In this document: piece by piece, positions 22,580 to 35,700 of the stretch
Layout of the letters: each line of letters starts with the position of its first letter
Position numbering within the stretch: the stretch's first letter is position 1
Assembly (NCBI GenBank): GCA_002751075.1
Contig: NAOQ01000361.1
Coordinates: forward strand, 10,620-74,619
Reading direction: 5' to 3'
Length of the DNA stretch: 64,000 nucleotides
Origin: Ichthyophonus hoferi
Lineage: Eukaryota > Opisthokonta > Ichthyosporea > Ichthyophonida > Ichthyophonidae
Notes under the pieces: generated by a model
Databases searched by the model: none
The model's input: only the letters and a program-made list of their open reading frames with translations
What the model was told of the DNA's origin: nothing
Program-made: the position numbers and the translations under genes

Positions 22580-25500
22580 TTATTTACCATCTTGATTGAA
22601 GTTAACAGAGTAGGATCCATCTGGCTTCTAATCGGAGGATATTGATTTGTTAATTTAGCATAATAAACAATATATATATTATACTTATTGGTGTGTTCTT
22701 TATGTATACTACAATGTCTGTGCCTCAAAACAATGCAATAGTAGCACTATAAACATACAGAGATACAGAAAGGTCACATACATGCCGCTACTCATAAAGG
22801 TGCAAATAGATACACAATACATTAGTTATAACATCATATACCATGATCATGATATGTTAGGGGGCTTTGATAGGGCCTACAGGTATTTATATTACCCACC
22901 TGCTCCATTTTAAAGTTGTCAAGACTCATTCCAAACTTCCCCAACAACGAGTTTCCCATTTCTTTAAGCTTACCTGTAGTTCAATGATAATAAAATGTCA
23001 ACAATAATCAAATGTAATAAAAAACTAATGTTTTTTATTGTATTTGTACTACTACTAATGTATATTAAATCCCCATGGATCAAAATGTATGGGTATATAT
23101 AATATAATAGTTTCACGTATATGTTAATCTTAAAAGAAACCAATGTAACATCAGAAAAAGAATAAATAATAGTAGTATTAGTAGAGATAGCAATAATAAT
23201 AATAATATATATACATATATATATATATATATCAATTCAGATTAGTATAACAACTAGTTGAAACTTTCATATGTGATATAGGGCTAAATATATGAACCAA
23301 TACAGTTGCAGGAGGTTGAACCTCACAAGGACTATTTAATCACATTACAGTAGTATAATATTTAATATGTATTTTTTGTAAACAGATAGATACGATGTTA
23401 ATATTAATACACCCATGTACAATTCATATATATCTGCAAAACAATATCACTAAAGGTGCACAACCCTGTCTGATATCTAACAAATGACAAATGCATTGTA
23501 TTATATATATATATTTACCAAGCATTTCATTCTTGAGGCGTTCATTTTTCTCGTTAATAGCTGCTGGTAGGCTACGCACCTTGTCTATAGCAACGCGACA
23601 TGTGGGATCTAGTTCTACTACCTTCTTATAGTCTGAGCACGTACCATGACATGGCAATAATGTCAGAGGGAGGCATACACCAAAGAGGTTTTATGTACAT
23701 ATATGGTATAATATGATAGGATATGACATGATATGATGTAGTCTAGTATAGTATGGTATAGTGTGATATGATATGGTGTGATATGGTGTGATATGGTATT
23801 ATATATGTATGAATGAATATATTTATCTCAGTCGCAAGGTACGCATTATATATAGATTGAACCAATCCCCCACCGTCTAAAGAGTCTTCGAGTTTATCAA
23901 CGGCTTCATATGATTGGGCTCTACGGAGCAGGGCTTTAATATAGGTGGGATCTAGACCAATGGCTGGAAGAAATAATATATGTATATAGGGGGAGGGGGA
24001 GGGGGAGAGGGGATTAGTAGGAGCTAGCATGTTAATGTAAGGGAATAAACACAAAAGATGTATAGTCTTTATATGAATGACAGGTAAGATATAATCGCAG
24101 GAGTAAATGGCTCGCAATTAGCCGCACCAATAAAATCAGAAATTGTATATTACATTAGTATGAGATTGGCTCATTAGCCTAATGTAATGAAATAATAAAA
24201 CATACCACTTAATTATCTAATTAAGTACAACTAATCCAATATGAATATAAAGGGAAATCTAGATTATAATATATATATGTCTGTGTGTGTATTTTGGCAA
24301 TTTAAAATAAAATGGCCAACAGTACGGCATTTAAAAGATGACTATATTTATGATTGGTAGTTCGCGAACTGGTATGTGTAATATTTATACTGCTTAAAAT
24401 ATCATTAGATTGACATTACATTATACATCGCGCCCTAGCTATTAACTATATAAAAGTACATTAAGAATGTGTAGTCAATAGAAATTGTTTGCAAAATAGA
24501 GAAAGGCACTAAGGAATTATGGGTACAGGTGCGATGGTAGGATTGCATTATATTATAGTATTATAGTAGTATAGTATTATAGCATAATAGTATTACGGCA
24601 TTATAGTATGATAGTATTATAATATTATAGCATCATATTATAATAGTATGATAGTATAATAGTAACATAGCATAATAGTATAGATAAAGTCACAGAATCA
24701 CAGATACATATACAGTTAATGTGCTGATTCTATCCAAAGATCCTTCATTTATCAGAGGTAGTGCAAAAATAAAAATAAAAACTTATGCTATTCTGGTCTG
24801 CAAAGATCATGCCTCTCAATAAAATCGCTAGGATTGTACATATGTGTATACTATATAATGGTATATAGGTGTACACAATCAAGTGATTATCTATAAATAG
24901 ATATGACCATATATGGCGGAGTGCTTGAACTTACCTTTGGTACAATCCTCTATAGCTTTCTCATGGGCCCCCTGTGAATCAATGACAATTGATCATTAAA
25001 GAGAATTCCATATATATATAATGCATGCCATATATGGTAATGCTTGAATATACTGCATTTGATTGAATGCAAATTCCACCATTAGACTCCCTCGCCAACT
25101 ATATGCAACCAATCATCTGCATACATCCATATACGTATTAATTAACACTAAATTACTAACCAATTTCATGTGACAAGCGGCCCTATTAGAGTAAAATACC
25201 GATCTAGGTTTGTAATCCACTGGGGAAAGTGATAGAGCTTGGCTGTATAGCTCAATCGCATCGTCATAACATCCACTGCTAAATTTTACGTTGCCATCTT
25301 TCTTGCATTCTTCGGCCTTGACTTGAGAGGCCTATAGGAGACATATATAAATAGATATAGTGTGCATATATGTATGCATGTGTACAACTTGGCTAACAAA
25401 TTGGGATGAGCGAGAGGAATTGGTGGGTGTGTAACTGGCCAATAGAAATGATATGCTTTGATTTATGCTTGAATGGTCTCACAATACTAAAGAATGATTG

Positions 25501-26923
25501 GCCATACCCATGCCACGGTCTATTATCACATATATTATAAGAACAATAGATATATATATATCTGGATTATTATTAATTATATTGGTGTAAATATGTTTAT
25601 ATACATTTATACCTATATATATCCACGTATGTGTTAGACTATCCAGTACGCATCGCCAGTAAACACTGAAAAACCATACATTTGCGTCATAGAGTAGTAC
25701 AATGATAGTATGATAGTAAGAGAGCATGACAGAATAATGGTATAATAATATAATAGTATAGCAATGGCTTACTATAATAATAGAATAATATAGCAATGCA
25801 ATATTACAATATCATGTACATACCTACCTTTATAACTCCTCCTCTATCCATGTATGACTCCCACCACAAATTTATCTAATCAATACTACTTAGCAACCAC
25901 CCTTCTCCATATGGTAATAGATATATATGGATACATTTATATGCCCTACCCACCTCTATATCTTCTACGCTCATTCCCATGGTAACCAGGAACCTCTCAT
26001 CTATGTCCTTTATGTCTGTCTTCTCCAATCCCTCTGTCACTTTATCTACCCACTCGCTCCCATGTGACGTCATATCTGGTTTCGATTGGGCAGGGTGAAA
26101 CACTTCCTCCTCACTATCATTATCACTATCATTGATATTATTGGCCAAGGGGGGGCGGGTGTCTTGTGATTGCTGTAAGGTCATACTGTTAGTTATCCCC
26201 AACCTGTACTCATTTTCTATCCTTTATTCCACCTATCATATCACTGTATACACTGTGTGGTTCATATAGGAGAGAGAGTGGGTGTGATTGAATCAAGATA
26301 TATAGATGCACCAATAAGAACAAACATTTATAAATAATATATAAAGGGACCATGTATATTGTTAATTTAAAAGATCACTAATAGAGTGTAATATATATAA
26401 TAGTAATAACGTATGTTCAGTATTTAATAAAAGATTACATTGATAGGATAATTTTAATGTAGTGGCATGTCCAGCTATGTAAGACTTGATAATATAATAT
26501 AATATAATATAATATAATACAGGATAATGTGATATGACACAATACAATACAGAAAAATACAATACAATACAATAAAATACACATGCAATACAATACACAT
26601 ACGACAGAGTGAAATACAATACAGTACAATACATTGCATCACAAAACAATAAATTGCAGCACAATGCAGTACAACACAATGCAAATACCATACTTACACA
26701 ATGCAACACATCACATACGTAATAGAATACAAAATACAAAATATTGCAATACAATACAATAAAATACAGTGCATCACTATAATAATGCAATACAACGCAA
26801 GACATCACAATACAATATAATATAATACAGGTCATAGTTACAGTCCTTCCTTACCAGGGTAGGGATGTGTGGTGTGGTATGGTTCGCAACCTTTTCCAGT
26901 ACCTCTTCCTTGGTAGTTGCCAT
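22580..26923 (-). CDS. TTC1: Tetratricopeptide repeat protein 1 (TTC1) orthologue
   Basis: Rebuilt as complement(join(22580..22627, 22900..22973, 23519..23632, 23874..23963, 24935..24971, 25161..25331, 25828..25875, 25954..26172, 26855..26923)), nine exons, all phases matching, 289 residues (human TTC1 has 292). The acidic N-terminal part (residues 1-110, with DSDNDSEEE) is poorly conserved, as in the family. Three TPR motifs cover about 113-230: KDGNVKFSSGCYDDAIELYS, then FYSNRAACHMKLGAHEKAIE, then DPTYIKALLRRAQSYEA. The C-terminal signature follows: NERLKNEMLGKLKEMGNSLL, then GKFGMS..NFKMEQ and GSYSVNF. TTC1 is a cytosolic TPR adaptor that binds Hsp90/Hsp70 and Ras/G-alpha partners. The start ATG at 26923 is the first in frame. 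It is head to head with MORF4L1 across 1.2 kb. Intron 1 holds a 350-bp short tandem repeat. The least certain exon is 25828..25875, chosen by phase and splice sites. Confidence 0.95.
23695..23805. repeat. ATATGATATGGTGTG short tandem repeat in a TTC1 intron
   Basis: Degenerate ATATGATATGG/GTGTG units between TTC1 exons 23519..23632 and 23874..23963. Confidence 0.75.
24545..24690. repeat. ATAGTATTATAG short tandem repeat in a TTC1 intron
   Basis: Degenerate five- to seven-base units (ATAGT, ATTATAG) in the intron between exons 23874..23963 and 24935..24971. Confidence 0.75.
25680..25800. repeat. ATAGTATAATA short tandem repeat in a TTC1 intron
   Basis: A short run of ATAGT/ATAATA units between exons 25161..25331 and 25828..25875, of the same type as the other intronic arrays. 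Confidence 0.65.
26480..26830. repeat. AATAC/ACAAT short tandem repeat filling TTC1 intron 1
   Basis: About 350 bp of AATAT, then AATAC and ACAAT units end only 25 bp from the 5' splice site of TTC1 intron 1. Read in the sense of the gene it is GTATT/GTATTGT. Three overlapping Cys/Tyr/Ile-rich open frames on the minus strand come from this array. Confidence 0.85.
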
Positions 26924-27159
26924 AGTAATATATGATATTATAATGTATTATATTATATTGGGAAATAGTAATACATATATTAGTACGTATCTAATTATGT
27001 ATGAATAACACGTACTATCATAGCATGATATGGCATGATATGGTAGGAAATAGGAATATACAGTTGCATAATTATTGGTTAGGTTAATACATGTTAATAA
27101 ATACTGGTATTATAAATATCGTACAATATACAACAATATCGTACGCTATAATTCGACTA

Positions 27160-27937
27160 AGACTTATTATTCCACATATTATTACTACTACTATTATTAT
27201 TATTACTATTACTATTACTATTACTATTACNNNNNNNNNNNNNNNNNNNNNNNNNNNNNNNNNNNNNNNNNNNNNNNNNNNNNNNNNNNNNNNNNNNNNN
27301 NNNNNNNNNNNNNNNNNNNNNNNNNNNNNNNNNNNNNNNNNNNNNNNNNNNNNNNNNNNNNNNNNNNNNNNNNNNNNNNNNNNNNNNNNNNNNNNNNNNN
27401 NNNNNNNNNNNNNNNNNNNNNNNNNNNNNNNNNNNNNNNNNNNNNNNNNNNNNNNNNNNNNNNNNNNNNNNNNNNNNNNNNNNNNNNNNNNNNNNNNNNN
27501 NNNNNNNNNNNNNNNNNNNNNNNNNNNNNNNNNNNNNNNNNNNNNNNNNNNNNNNNNNNNNNNNNNNNNNNNNNNNNNNNNNNNNNNNNNNNNNNNNNNN
27601 NNNNNNNNNNNNNNNNNNNNNNNNNNNNNNNNNNNNNNNNNNNNNNNNNNNNNNNNNNNNNNNNNNNNNNNNNNNNNNNNNNNNNNNNNNNNNNNNNNNN
27701 NNNNNNNNNNNNNNNNNNNNNNNNNNNNNNNNNNNNNNNNNNNNNNNNNNNNNNNNNNNNNNNNNNNNNNNNNNNNNNNNNNNNNNNNNNNNNNNNNNNN
27801 NNNNNNNNNNNNNNNNNNNNNNNNNNNNNNNNNNNNNNNNNNNNNNNNNNNNNNNNTTATTATTATTACTATTATTAGTATTAGTATTATTAGTATTATT
27901 ATTATTATTATTGTTATTATTAGTAATATTAGTATTA

Positions 27938-27974
<37 letters not shown>

Positions 27975-28000
27975 TATTATGATTATTATATGAGTTAATT
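27160..28000. repeat. ATT/ATTACT trinucleotide repeat with assembly gap (N 27231-27856)
   Basis: ATT, ACT and AGT trinucleotides flank a run of 626 N. The gap is probably unresolved repeat, so its true length is unknown. The two long open frames across it (poly-Tyr and poly-Ile around X) are artefacts. The array lies in the space shared by the divergent TTC1 and MORF4L1 genes, so it may separate or overlap their promoters. Confidence 0.9.
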
Positions 28001-28137
28001 TTATTATGATATTATTATATTATTGCATGTCATAGTCAATATACTATAAAATAACAATACTGTACTACTTATATATAAGCATAACAACAGAACAATAACA
28101 ATAATCGTAATAATAATTATATTAAGTAGTATGAAAC

Positions 28138-31100
28138 ATGACTTCAACAGCTCGTTTTAAAGCCGGAGAAAAGGTCTTATGTTATCACCACAGCCTAATA
28201 TATGATTCTAAGGTAACAATAGTATGGTATATATGGTATATGTGTTGATAATGTATATTGAGAGAGAGTGTGTGTGTATGTGTAATATATATACCTATAT
28301 AATATAGGATAATAATAATAATAATAATAATAATAGCAACTATTAAGATTATTACTTTCATTATTCTTATGTGTCATATATAGTATGATATAAGAATACT
28401 TGTAAGTATAATGCATAATTGCATTGAAACATATATTTACAGTTAGTTATACTGTTAGAGAGATATATATATAAATAGAGATAGATAGTGAAATATAAGC
28501 ATGAGTAGACCTATTTTATACCCTGTATTAACACAGCCCTCTGCAGTGCCTCCAAGTGGAGCAGAAGGGGGGGTTGGTTAAATATCTGGTACACTATGAT
28601 GGATGGAATAAGAAGTACGTGATAAGTGGTCTATAATAGACAAGCATTTAAATGGAGGGTGGCATTATAGAATTATGCATATAGAATTATACACTAACTA
28701 GGATTATAATCATGTGGTATCTATGCAATCATAGATTAGCATTAAAACAGGTGCAAATGGAAATGTTGATTCATAATTAAAGTTAAATATATAGATATAC
28801 ACATATACTTAGTTTGATTGAGAGGTAAGGTAAATTTATTATTATTTTATTGGTTTATTTGTCCAATAATCTGAATGTCATAGGATATACTGAGGAAATG
28901 AGCCAATAGTAACAAATATATTCTGACAAGTAATAGAATATATATATAATAAACCAATCATTGCTGCTTGTTATTTATGGATTGGAGATAACCTATGCAA
29001 TGATATGTATCCAATTAGATATACTTTATACTAAAAAGTACAGATGTTTGCATGTTATTGGATTATATCTGTGTTTAATTTTTTCTTCAACACCCTCTTC
29101 CTCTTCCTCTTTTTCCCTCCCCTAGTTGGAATGAATGGGTAGATGAAAGTCGTATCCTGCACTACAATCCCGCCAATCAGGCCAGACAAAAGCATCTCCG
29201 AGAGGTACTAAGTAAAGAGAAAGGTAAGGTACACAAGAAGATCCAGCCAACCATTATTGAGAACGACCAGTCGGGGACCAATGAGAAGGCAGAAATGGAA
29301 TTAACAAGTGAAGCAAAAGAGATAAAAGAGGGGATGCCAATGCTTCCGTACTCAGATGATGACGGTAGGTAATATAGTAGGGTATAGTAAATTATAGTAG
29401 GATATAGTAGAGTATAGTAGGGTATAGTAGGGTGTGTAATAGGATATAGTAGTATATAATTGGGTATAGTAGAGTATATAATATGATGTAGTAGTATATA
29501 GTAGGGTATAGTAAGGTATATAATAGGATATAGTATGGTATAGTATAATATAGAAGGGTATAGTAAGGTATAATAGGGTATAGTAAAGTATATAATAGTC
29601 TATATATGGTATGTATGGGTGTATGTATATATCTAACTGGCTACGTAATAAACATCATTCAGTCTATATACATATATGCACCTATGTATACACAGCAATA
29701 TATGTCCATGCATATTGGCACTTATATACATGCTATTCATAATACTATACATGGCTATTTATAATTACCATCCCATTATATCATTCAATCATACAGTGCC
29801 TATTCATGCTACCCTCAAGCCAAACCAACCAATCGCCCCCCACCCTATGACCCAACTACCAATAAGCGACAAGGTAACAACAGCTAATCTTACAGGTCGA
29901 CGCAAAGGAAAGAAGATACGATTGGATGATACAGCCACCAAGGTATGTAGTGAGATGAAGGCAGGTAGTAAGAAATTTTAAAAATTAATTAGAAATCAAA
30001 TGAAAATAAAATTATTTTTTATTTTTTATTAGCAAATTAAAAAAAAGTCCGGAGTCTTACACGTGGTCTCTGAGAGCGTCTATAATATATATAGCTCTAC
30101 ATCTCTGCGTTTGATTGGCTTGTCAACATTTTAAATATTTGAAATTCATTTTAAAATTAAATTGGCCACGAACATATTGTGCATGTATAGCATTACACTT
30201 CTGGTTATTTTTATTGACTTTGTACTAACTTTTTTAATCGTTTCTATTGGCTTTATATTTTTTCAAAATGAGGTGCGATAGGTTGCAATATAGTCTATGC
30301 CTAAAGGAAGATACTAACATTAGGCCAATCAGAGCGATGCAATCATTAAAGATGTGAAATTGAACTTTGCGCCAAATCTTAAGGTGCAATTAGTAGACGA
30401 TTGTGAATACGTCACTAGCCTTTTAAAGGTTATTTATCCTCTTTATCCACCTTTCTCTTCATTGTTTTATATATATGCACCTGTGGGTATAGTTATCTAC
30501 ATCCTTATTTATATATCTACCATCATCACATTTGTCGTTCACTGTGTACTTAATTTTATATTTTATAATTGGTTTTATATAAAAAATTATAAAATTTTAA
30601 CTTTAAAATGGGACTATAATTGGTGTCTGTGATTTCTTTATTCGACTCTCTTTTCTTTTAAAACTGGGGCTGGAAGGTTACTGTGATATGATTGGATTTA
30701 AAAACTGCTATCGATCTGATATCAATAATCAATTGGTATAATTGCTGGTTAATCACTGGCTAGGTGCCAATCCCTCTCTTTGCAAAATGGTAAAATATTT
30801 ACATTAAAAAACACCCATATGAACCTGCTAGTCCTCGTTAAAAATTATCTATCTCTTGTATTGGCCCTTCATATTTTTAACTTTACATGATTGACCCATA
30901 TAAAAATACCTACTCTCATACTATCATATATACTGTCATACATATTCATATATACACACACATACATACATACGTACAGCTGGTTGAGCTACCTCGCCAT
31001 CCTTGTGTTAGTGAAATTCTTTCAGACTACTGTCGACAATGTCTCCCCCAGAATAGAGGGTATATATAGTTATATGTGTATGTGTATATGTATGTATGTA

Positions 31101-32383
31101 TATATGTTCATGTTTATGTATCTGGATGTATGTGTGTATATTAATATATACTGATTGGCATATGTATTTTTCTCAATAAGACAACTAACTACCTTACAAG
31201 GACAATGCCTACCGCCTACTAATGCACCCTATACCTATAACTATAACTCCCTGTAGGGAAGCACGCAGTGTGATGAGCGGGATAGAGAGTCTATTTGAAG
31301 CCTCTCTCGGCCCCATCCTACTATATAGGTTGGAGAGATGGCAATATAGGAACCAACTGGATAGAAAGCCTCCCCTACCATTGGCTAAGATATACGGCGC
31401 AGAGCACTTACTGCGCCTATTGGGTAAGGATCATATGTCAATTGTTACGTTTTTGTTATGTTATTTATATTGTTACATTACCTTGTTTACTGTTCTTATC
31501 TATATCCACCATTAAAACATAACCAACATAATTTGTTCATTGGTTATTAGAAAAATGCGTCATCTATATATATATATGGTAATTTTCTACTTTTTTTATT
31601 GTTATATACATATACCGTATCTACCATCTAATTCTCTATGTACTAGGCCGGCTCCTATTGGCTATTTTCCAGTTATAGTGTCTTAATTGCACCATTGAAA
31701 TCATGACAGATGGTTAATTCGATTGGTTTGACCCCCATAGCATGCATAGAAATTCATATTTGATTGTCCCTAAGTAAATTAGACTTTAAGCCTGAACCAA
31801 CCAGATTAAAGTTTTTTAAACTATATTTTTTATTGTCGTATTTATCCTTAAGAGATAAAGAGAGAGAAAGAGCCCCCGATCATATATATATATATTAATA
31901 AAGCACTCCCAACCAGTCAAAATTCCTGAGCTAATTAATGAAATTAGTCAAGGAGATGAGAATACTAATTGTATTTTACATCACGTGGACGGACTGCTCA
32001 CGTGAGTGATCATTTCTATAGACTATATTTAACTTTATGTTCTATATATTATTATATTGTTCTACACTACTATCCTACCCTATTACCACACTACTGTTCT
32101 ACCTTGTTACTACACTACTATCTTACCCTATTACTACACTATTATTCTACTTTGTTCCTACACTACTATCATACCCTATTACTACACTACTATTATACTA
32201 TCCTATTACTTTACTACAATCGTACTGTCCTACCATACGTACACCTCCACACAAACCGTGCGCAATGCTCCTAACTATGACTTGTCTCTCCTATACAGAT
32301 ATCTTTCCAGCAAAGCCTCAGACCTATTTACTATGGAATATACCACTCCCCCTCTAGGTTATTTGCGTGTGGCTCTATACTAG
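28138..32383 (+). CDS. MORF4L1: MORF4L1/MRG15 (Eaf3-type) chromodomain and MRG-domain protein
   Basis: Rebuilt as join(28138..28212, 28547..28614, 29126..29364, 29797..29942, 30333..30428, 30980..31059, 31257..31423, 31917..32001, 32299..32383), nine exons, all phases matching, 346 residues. The chromodomain covers about residues 8-66 (KAGEKVLCYHHSLIYDSK, then VKYLVHYDGWNKNWNEWVDE). A Lys/Glu-rich linker follows, with the GRRKGKK basic stretch. The MRG domain covers about 177-340: SEILSDYCRQC, LLYRLERWQY, KIYGAEHLLRLLVKIPELI, YLSSKASDLF. The family reads H3K36 methylation and anchors NuA4/Tip60 acetyltransferase and Sin3 deacetylase complexes in the nucleus; the aromatic cage of the chromodomain (Y, W, W) looks kept. 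A strong donor GTACGT at 28615 fixes the NKNW junction. It shares an upstream region with TTC1. Confidence 0.97.
29370..29600. repeat. GGTATAGTA short tandem repeat in MORF4L1 intron 3
   Basis: About 230 bp of GGTATAGTA/GGATATAGTA units start a few bases after the donor at 29365. The same TATAG-type units appear in TTC1 introns. Confidence 0.85.
32045..32235. repeat. CTACTATCCTACCCTATTA repeat in MORF4L1 intron 8
   Basis: About 190 bp of pyrimidine-richer units of roughly 24 bp (ACACTACTATCCTACCCTATT and variants) in the last intron. It is open in several frames by chance. Confidence 0.8.
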
Positions 32384-32525
32384 GGCTGTAATAAATACTG
32401 AAAATTGGATATTCTGGTTTGAGTTTGAAGAAAATAGACTTCATTTATTGGCACATTGGTACAGTGATAATAGAAATCTGGAGTTTTACTAATATTGTGG
32501 ATTATCTTAACCTGAAATTCTATTA

Positions 32526-32557
<32 letters not shown>

Positions 32558-32735
32558 AGGAAAGAGGGTGAGCATCTGGAAGATGGCATTACTGATGGGT
32601 TAAAATGTAGATGACAAAATAGCTTGGAAGGGTTTATAATTTCTGTAGCAAGCTTGTTAATTTCGAATGAACACATAGTTCTGCTGAAGTTCTGATAACA
32701 AGAGGATTATGAAATGATTGGTCCGATAGTAGTTA
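32384..32735. other. Space between MORF4L1 and the first copia fossil
   Basis: It holds the presumed MORF4L1 3' UTR and a (TA)n run at about 32523-32553. The 98-codon open frame on the minus strand has no recognisable domain. Confidence 0.4.
32390..32395 (+). promoter_or_regulatory. Polyadenylation signal of MORF4L1
   Basis: AATAAA six bases after the MORF4L1 stop codon (TAG 32381-32383). It is close to the stop, so a more distal site may also be used. Confidence 0.4.
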
Positions 32736-32739
32736 ATTA

Positions 32740-35700
32740 AATAGCGTTCTCAACCAGGTAATATAATTTATCAGTACATAGTATGAGTACTTATATTAAT
32801 GACATAATGAGCTAACGAGCCATCCCAATGAGATAAAAATAGTATTACATTATCGAGGTAAGATTAGATAAGTCTAGTGGTTCAAATGAACCTCTATGAA
32901 TTGTATTAGACCATAAGAATCTTTATGATTAGTCGCATTTACATTAATAAACACAGCTACAATTAACTCCCGTGATAAATAAAAGTTGGAAAAGGATAAA
33001 AGGGAACGGAAACAACTAATATAGGCCCGGCACACCCAGGTATACACGGCAACCTCGCATGCACTGCATACGAATATAATACCGATAGGGACAAACACGA
33101 ATCCACTTGTGACATAAAACTTTTCATTTATTATTAATCTTAACAATGTGATAATATATATAGTCTATTGGAGGATTAGACGGTACTTGCCAGCATATTA
33201 AAATCATCGTATTTTATTGTAATTATCATTTCTTATTGTAATGTCAGTTTTCTACCGGCACCTGAATATGATATGATAATCAGTGCCCAGACCTTTCAAC
33301 ATCTCAGGAGTCCGAGAACTGTTTACTAACATTAAATGTTGATAACAGTTATTATTTACTACATATAGTACCTTTTACTGATCGGTCCCATTGCGCATTA
33401 ACTACATTAGCATCGATTGCATCAAAACATTGACTGCTCCTGAATTAGAACAGAAGTATCACTAGTACAGGCAGTTGCCCAGAGGATCTGCATACACGCC
33501 TTCTATAGGACCTCTACCACTTTAACTGAGTCTTAAGGACAGATCAGATCAACTAGCTATTACTACTGCTAACCCAGCAAGAACAACTGTTATACAGCAT
33601 CCAATTGATGCCCCTGAAGTCTGTGGACAAATCATCAGAATTCCGGTAGATCGCCATAGGGCTTTGGACCAGCAGAAACCACTACTGCAACTTATTGCCC
33701 TACTGTACAACAAACCTCTTGCTCTAACCCTCCCGTACGTGGGAGCAACGGATTTGGCAACACAGGCACTACCTCTTGCCAATCCCGTTGCAAACCTCAA
33801 TCTTTTAGATGTCTTCCAAAGAGAAACTACTAGCTACCCAGCTCTTCAACATGTTGACAACACAACTGGGCAACACTATAAAATAGCAAAACCGACAGCT
33901 GTCCAGGAAGCATGACCTTCTATAGAATACCAACAGAACCAGGCACCTGATATGTCAGGTCCCCAGATCATGGATACCAGTGAATCATCAGTGTATATTG
34001 ACAGCTCTTTGCAACAGCAAGCATGCCTCCATGAGTCACCACACCTAACCACAGAGTACCAGGCTCAACTGGATACAACAAACCTAAGACATGACCTTGT
34101 ACTCGATCAACTACACTAACTGATCACCCAGCTAGGACAAAGACTGACCATCTATGAAAGTCAGTCAGTGACAGTACCTGCCCACCCAACAGGCTCCACA
34201 GCAAGCACCACTTATTCAGCCTGTTGCTCCACCCCCCATGAAAACTATTTTACCAAATGGGCCCACCTCAAGTCCCTTGATGGAGACTTATCTGAGAATT
34301 GTTTTTGGTACTATGAGCTCCCACTTCCAATTCCTGCCTTATAAAGTTAACCCCATGGGTATTAATTTACTGCCCCGTCTAATACCATCCAACCCACAGC
34401 AAAGACTACCAAATTTTCCACATGTCCATCAATTCCCAGTCAACATGGACACTCTGGTCCTTAACAACACCACCAGGCATCCTCTGCTGATTGATCCCAA
34501 AAGAATCTGTAAGGCAAACAACAATTAGTTTCTACACCTTCTACTAATGGAGTAAAGACCTCTATGACCTCACCATCTATGGGATGTACCACACGTTACT
34601 ACGATGCACCAATCATCCAGGAATGACAATATATTTAGGTGGCTGGTCCTCATTGTCATGATGCACGTCTGGTGCGCTATTATTTAAACCATATGGTGGA
34701 GACACCAAAATGGGAGTATTTCATTTTAGAAGACATGAATCCTCATCAATTCATATTTAGTAAAATAATAAAACTGGTCAAGGTATTTGGGGTAACCTCT
34801 GATAACCTCATGTAGAATGGAATGCCGATTTTTTTTATAATCAAGATGAAAAGAGGTAAGTTGGCCTCAACGTGCCTGACATGGCACAAACCTGCTGCTA
34901 CCCAACTATGTGGAACAATTCAATCAAATGCATGATAAGCCATCTTAGCCAATACTCTCCAATTCCTCTATGACGTACCCAGGTATGATATCATAGTCAC
35001 ATGGTATTTATTCCTAATGGTAGATGATTATCATGGCCGTTGACTCCTATGAATGCCAAAAGAATTTCCAGACCTTGGATCAAGCCAATCCTGCTAACCA
35101 CAAACAATATGTTCCCCCTACGAGGCCATATGACAATGCCACTTGAAAAACCAGCGACAGATCACATAACAACAAACACAAACCTGAAGGAAAGCCCAAC
35201 AGCAACGGGATTTTTTAAACAAAATACAAATTCCACTGCGATTACCACCCTGGAGACCGCATTCTACATAACATAGTAGACTGCATGCAGCACAAAATTG
35301 GTTCAAATTGCAGAAAAGATATTAAGGAGTTACTAAATTCAAGACAACAACAATTGACCAATGTGGGAATTATCCTACTCCACAGACAATTTGCAAAATT
35401 AACATCATTACAATTGCACATGCAGGTTTAGCTGCGACAGTAGAAGGGTTTCCACAGGGGAACTACATGCTAGGCTCCAGCACCAGCATACACTTCTGCT
35501 CAACACTGGCAATTTTCACAGAGAGCACCCAGCTCATATCCCAATCCTTTTGGCTGATAGTAAAATGACCTTGGTAATGTCGACAAGGATCATTATATTG
35601 AGGTTACACCTTACTGACGAAATCAACATGTTAAAACAAGTCCTCTATGTGGAGTCGGCCCTGACTACTCTTTTCTCTATTTTTACCCTATATGAGCAAG

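Noticed and set aside
26362-26835. Cys/Tyr/Ile-rich frames of 64-157 codons
   Set aside because: Product of the AATAC repeat in TTC1 intron 1.
27075-27993. Two open frames of 267 and 300 codons (poly-Tyr and poly-Ile)
   Set aside because: They run through 626 N inside an ATT repeat; not genes.
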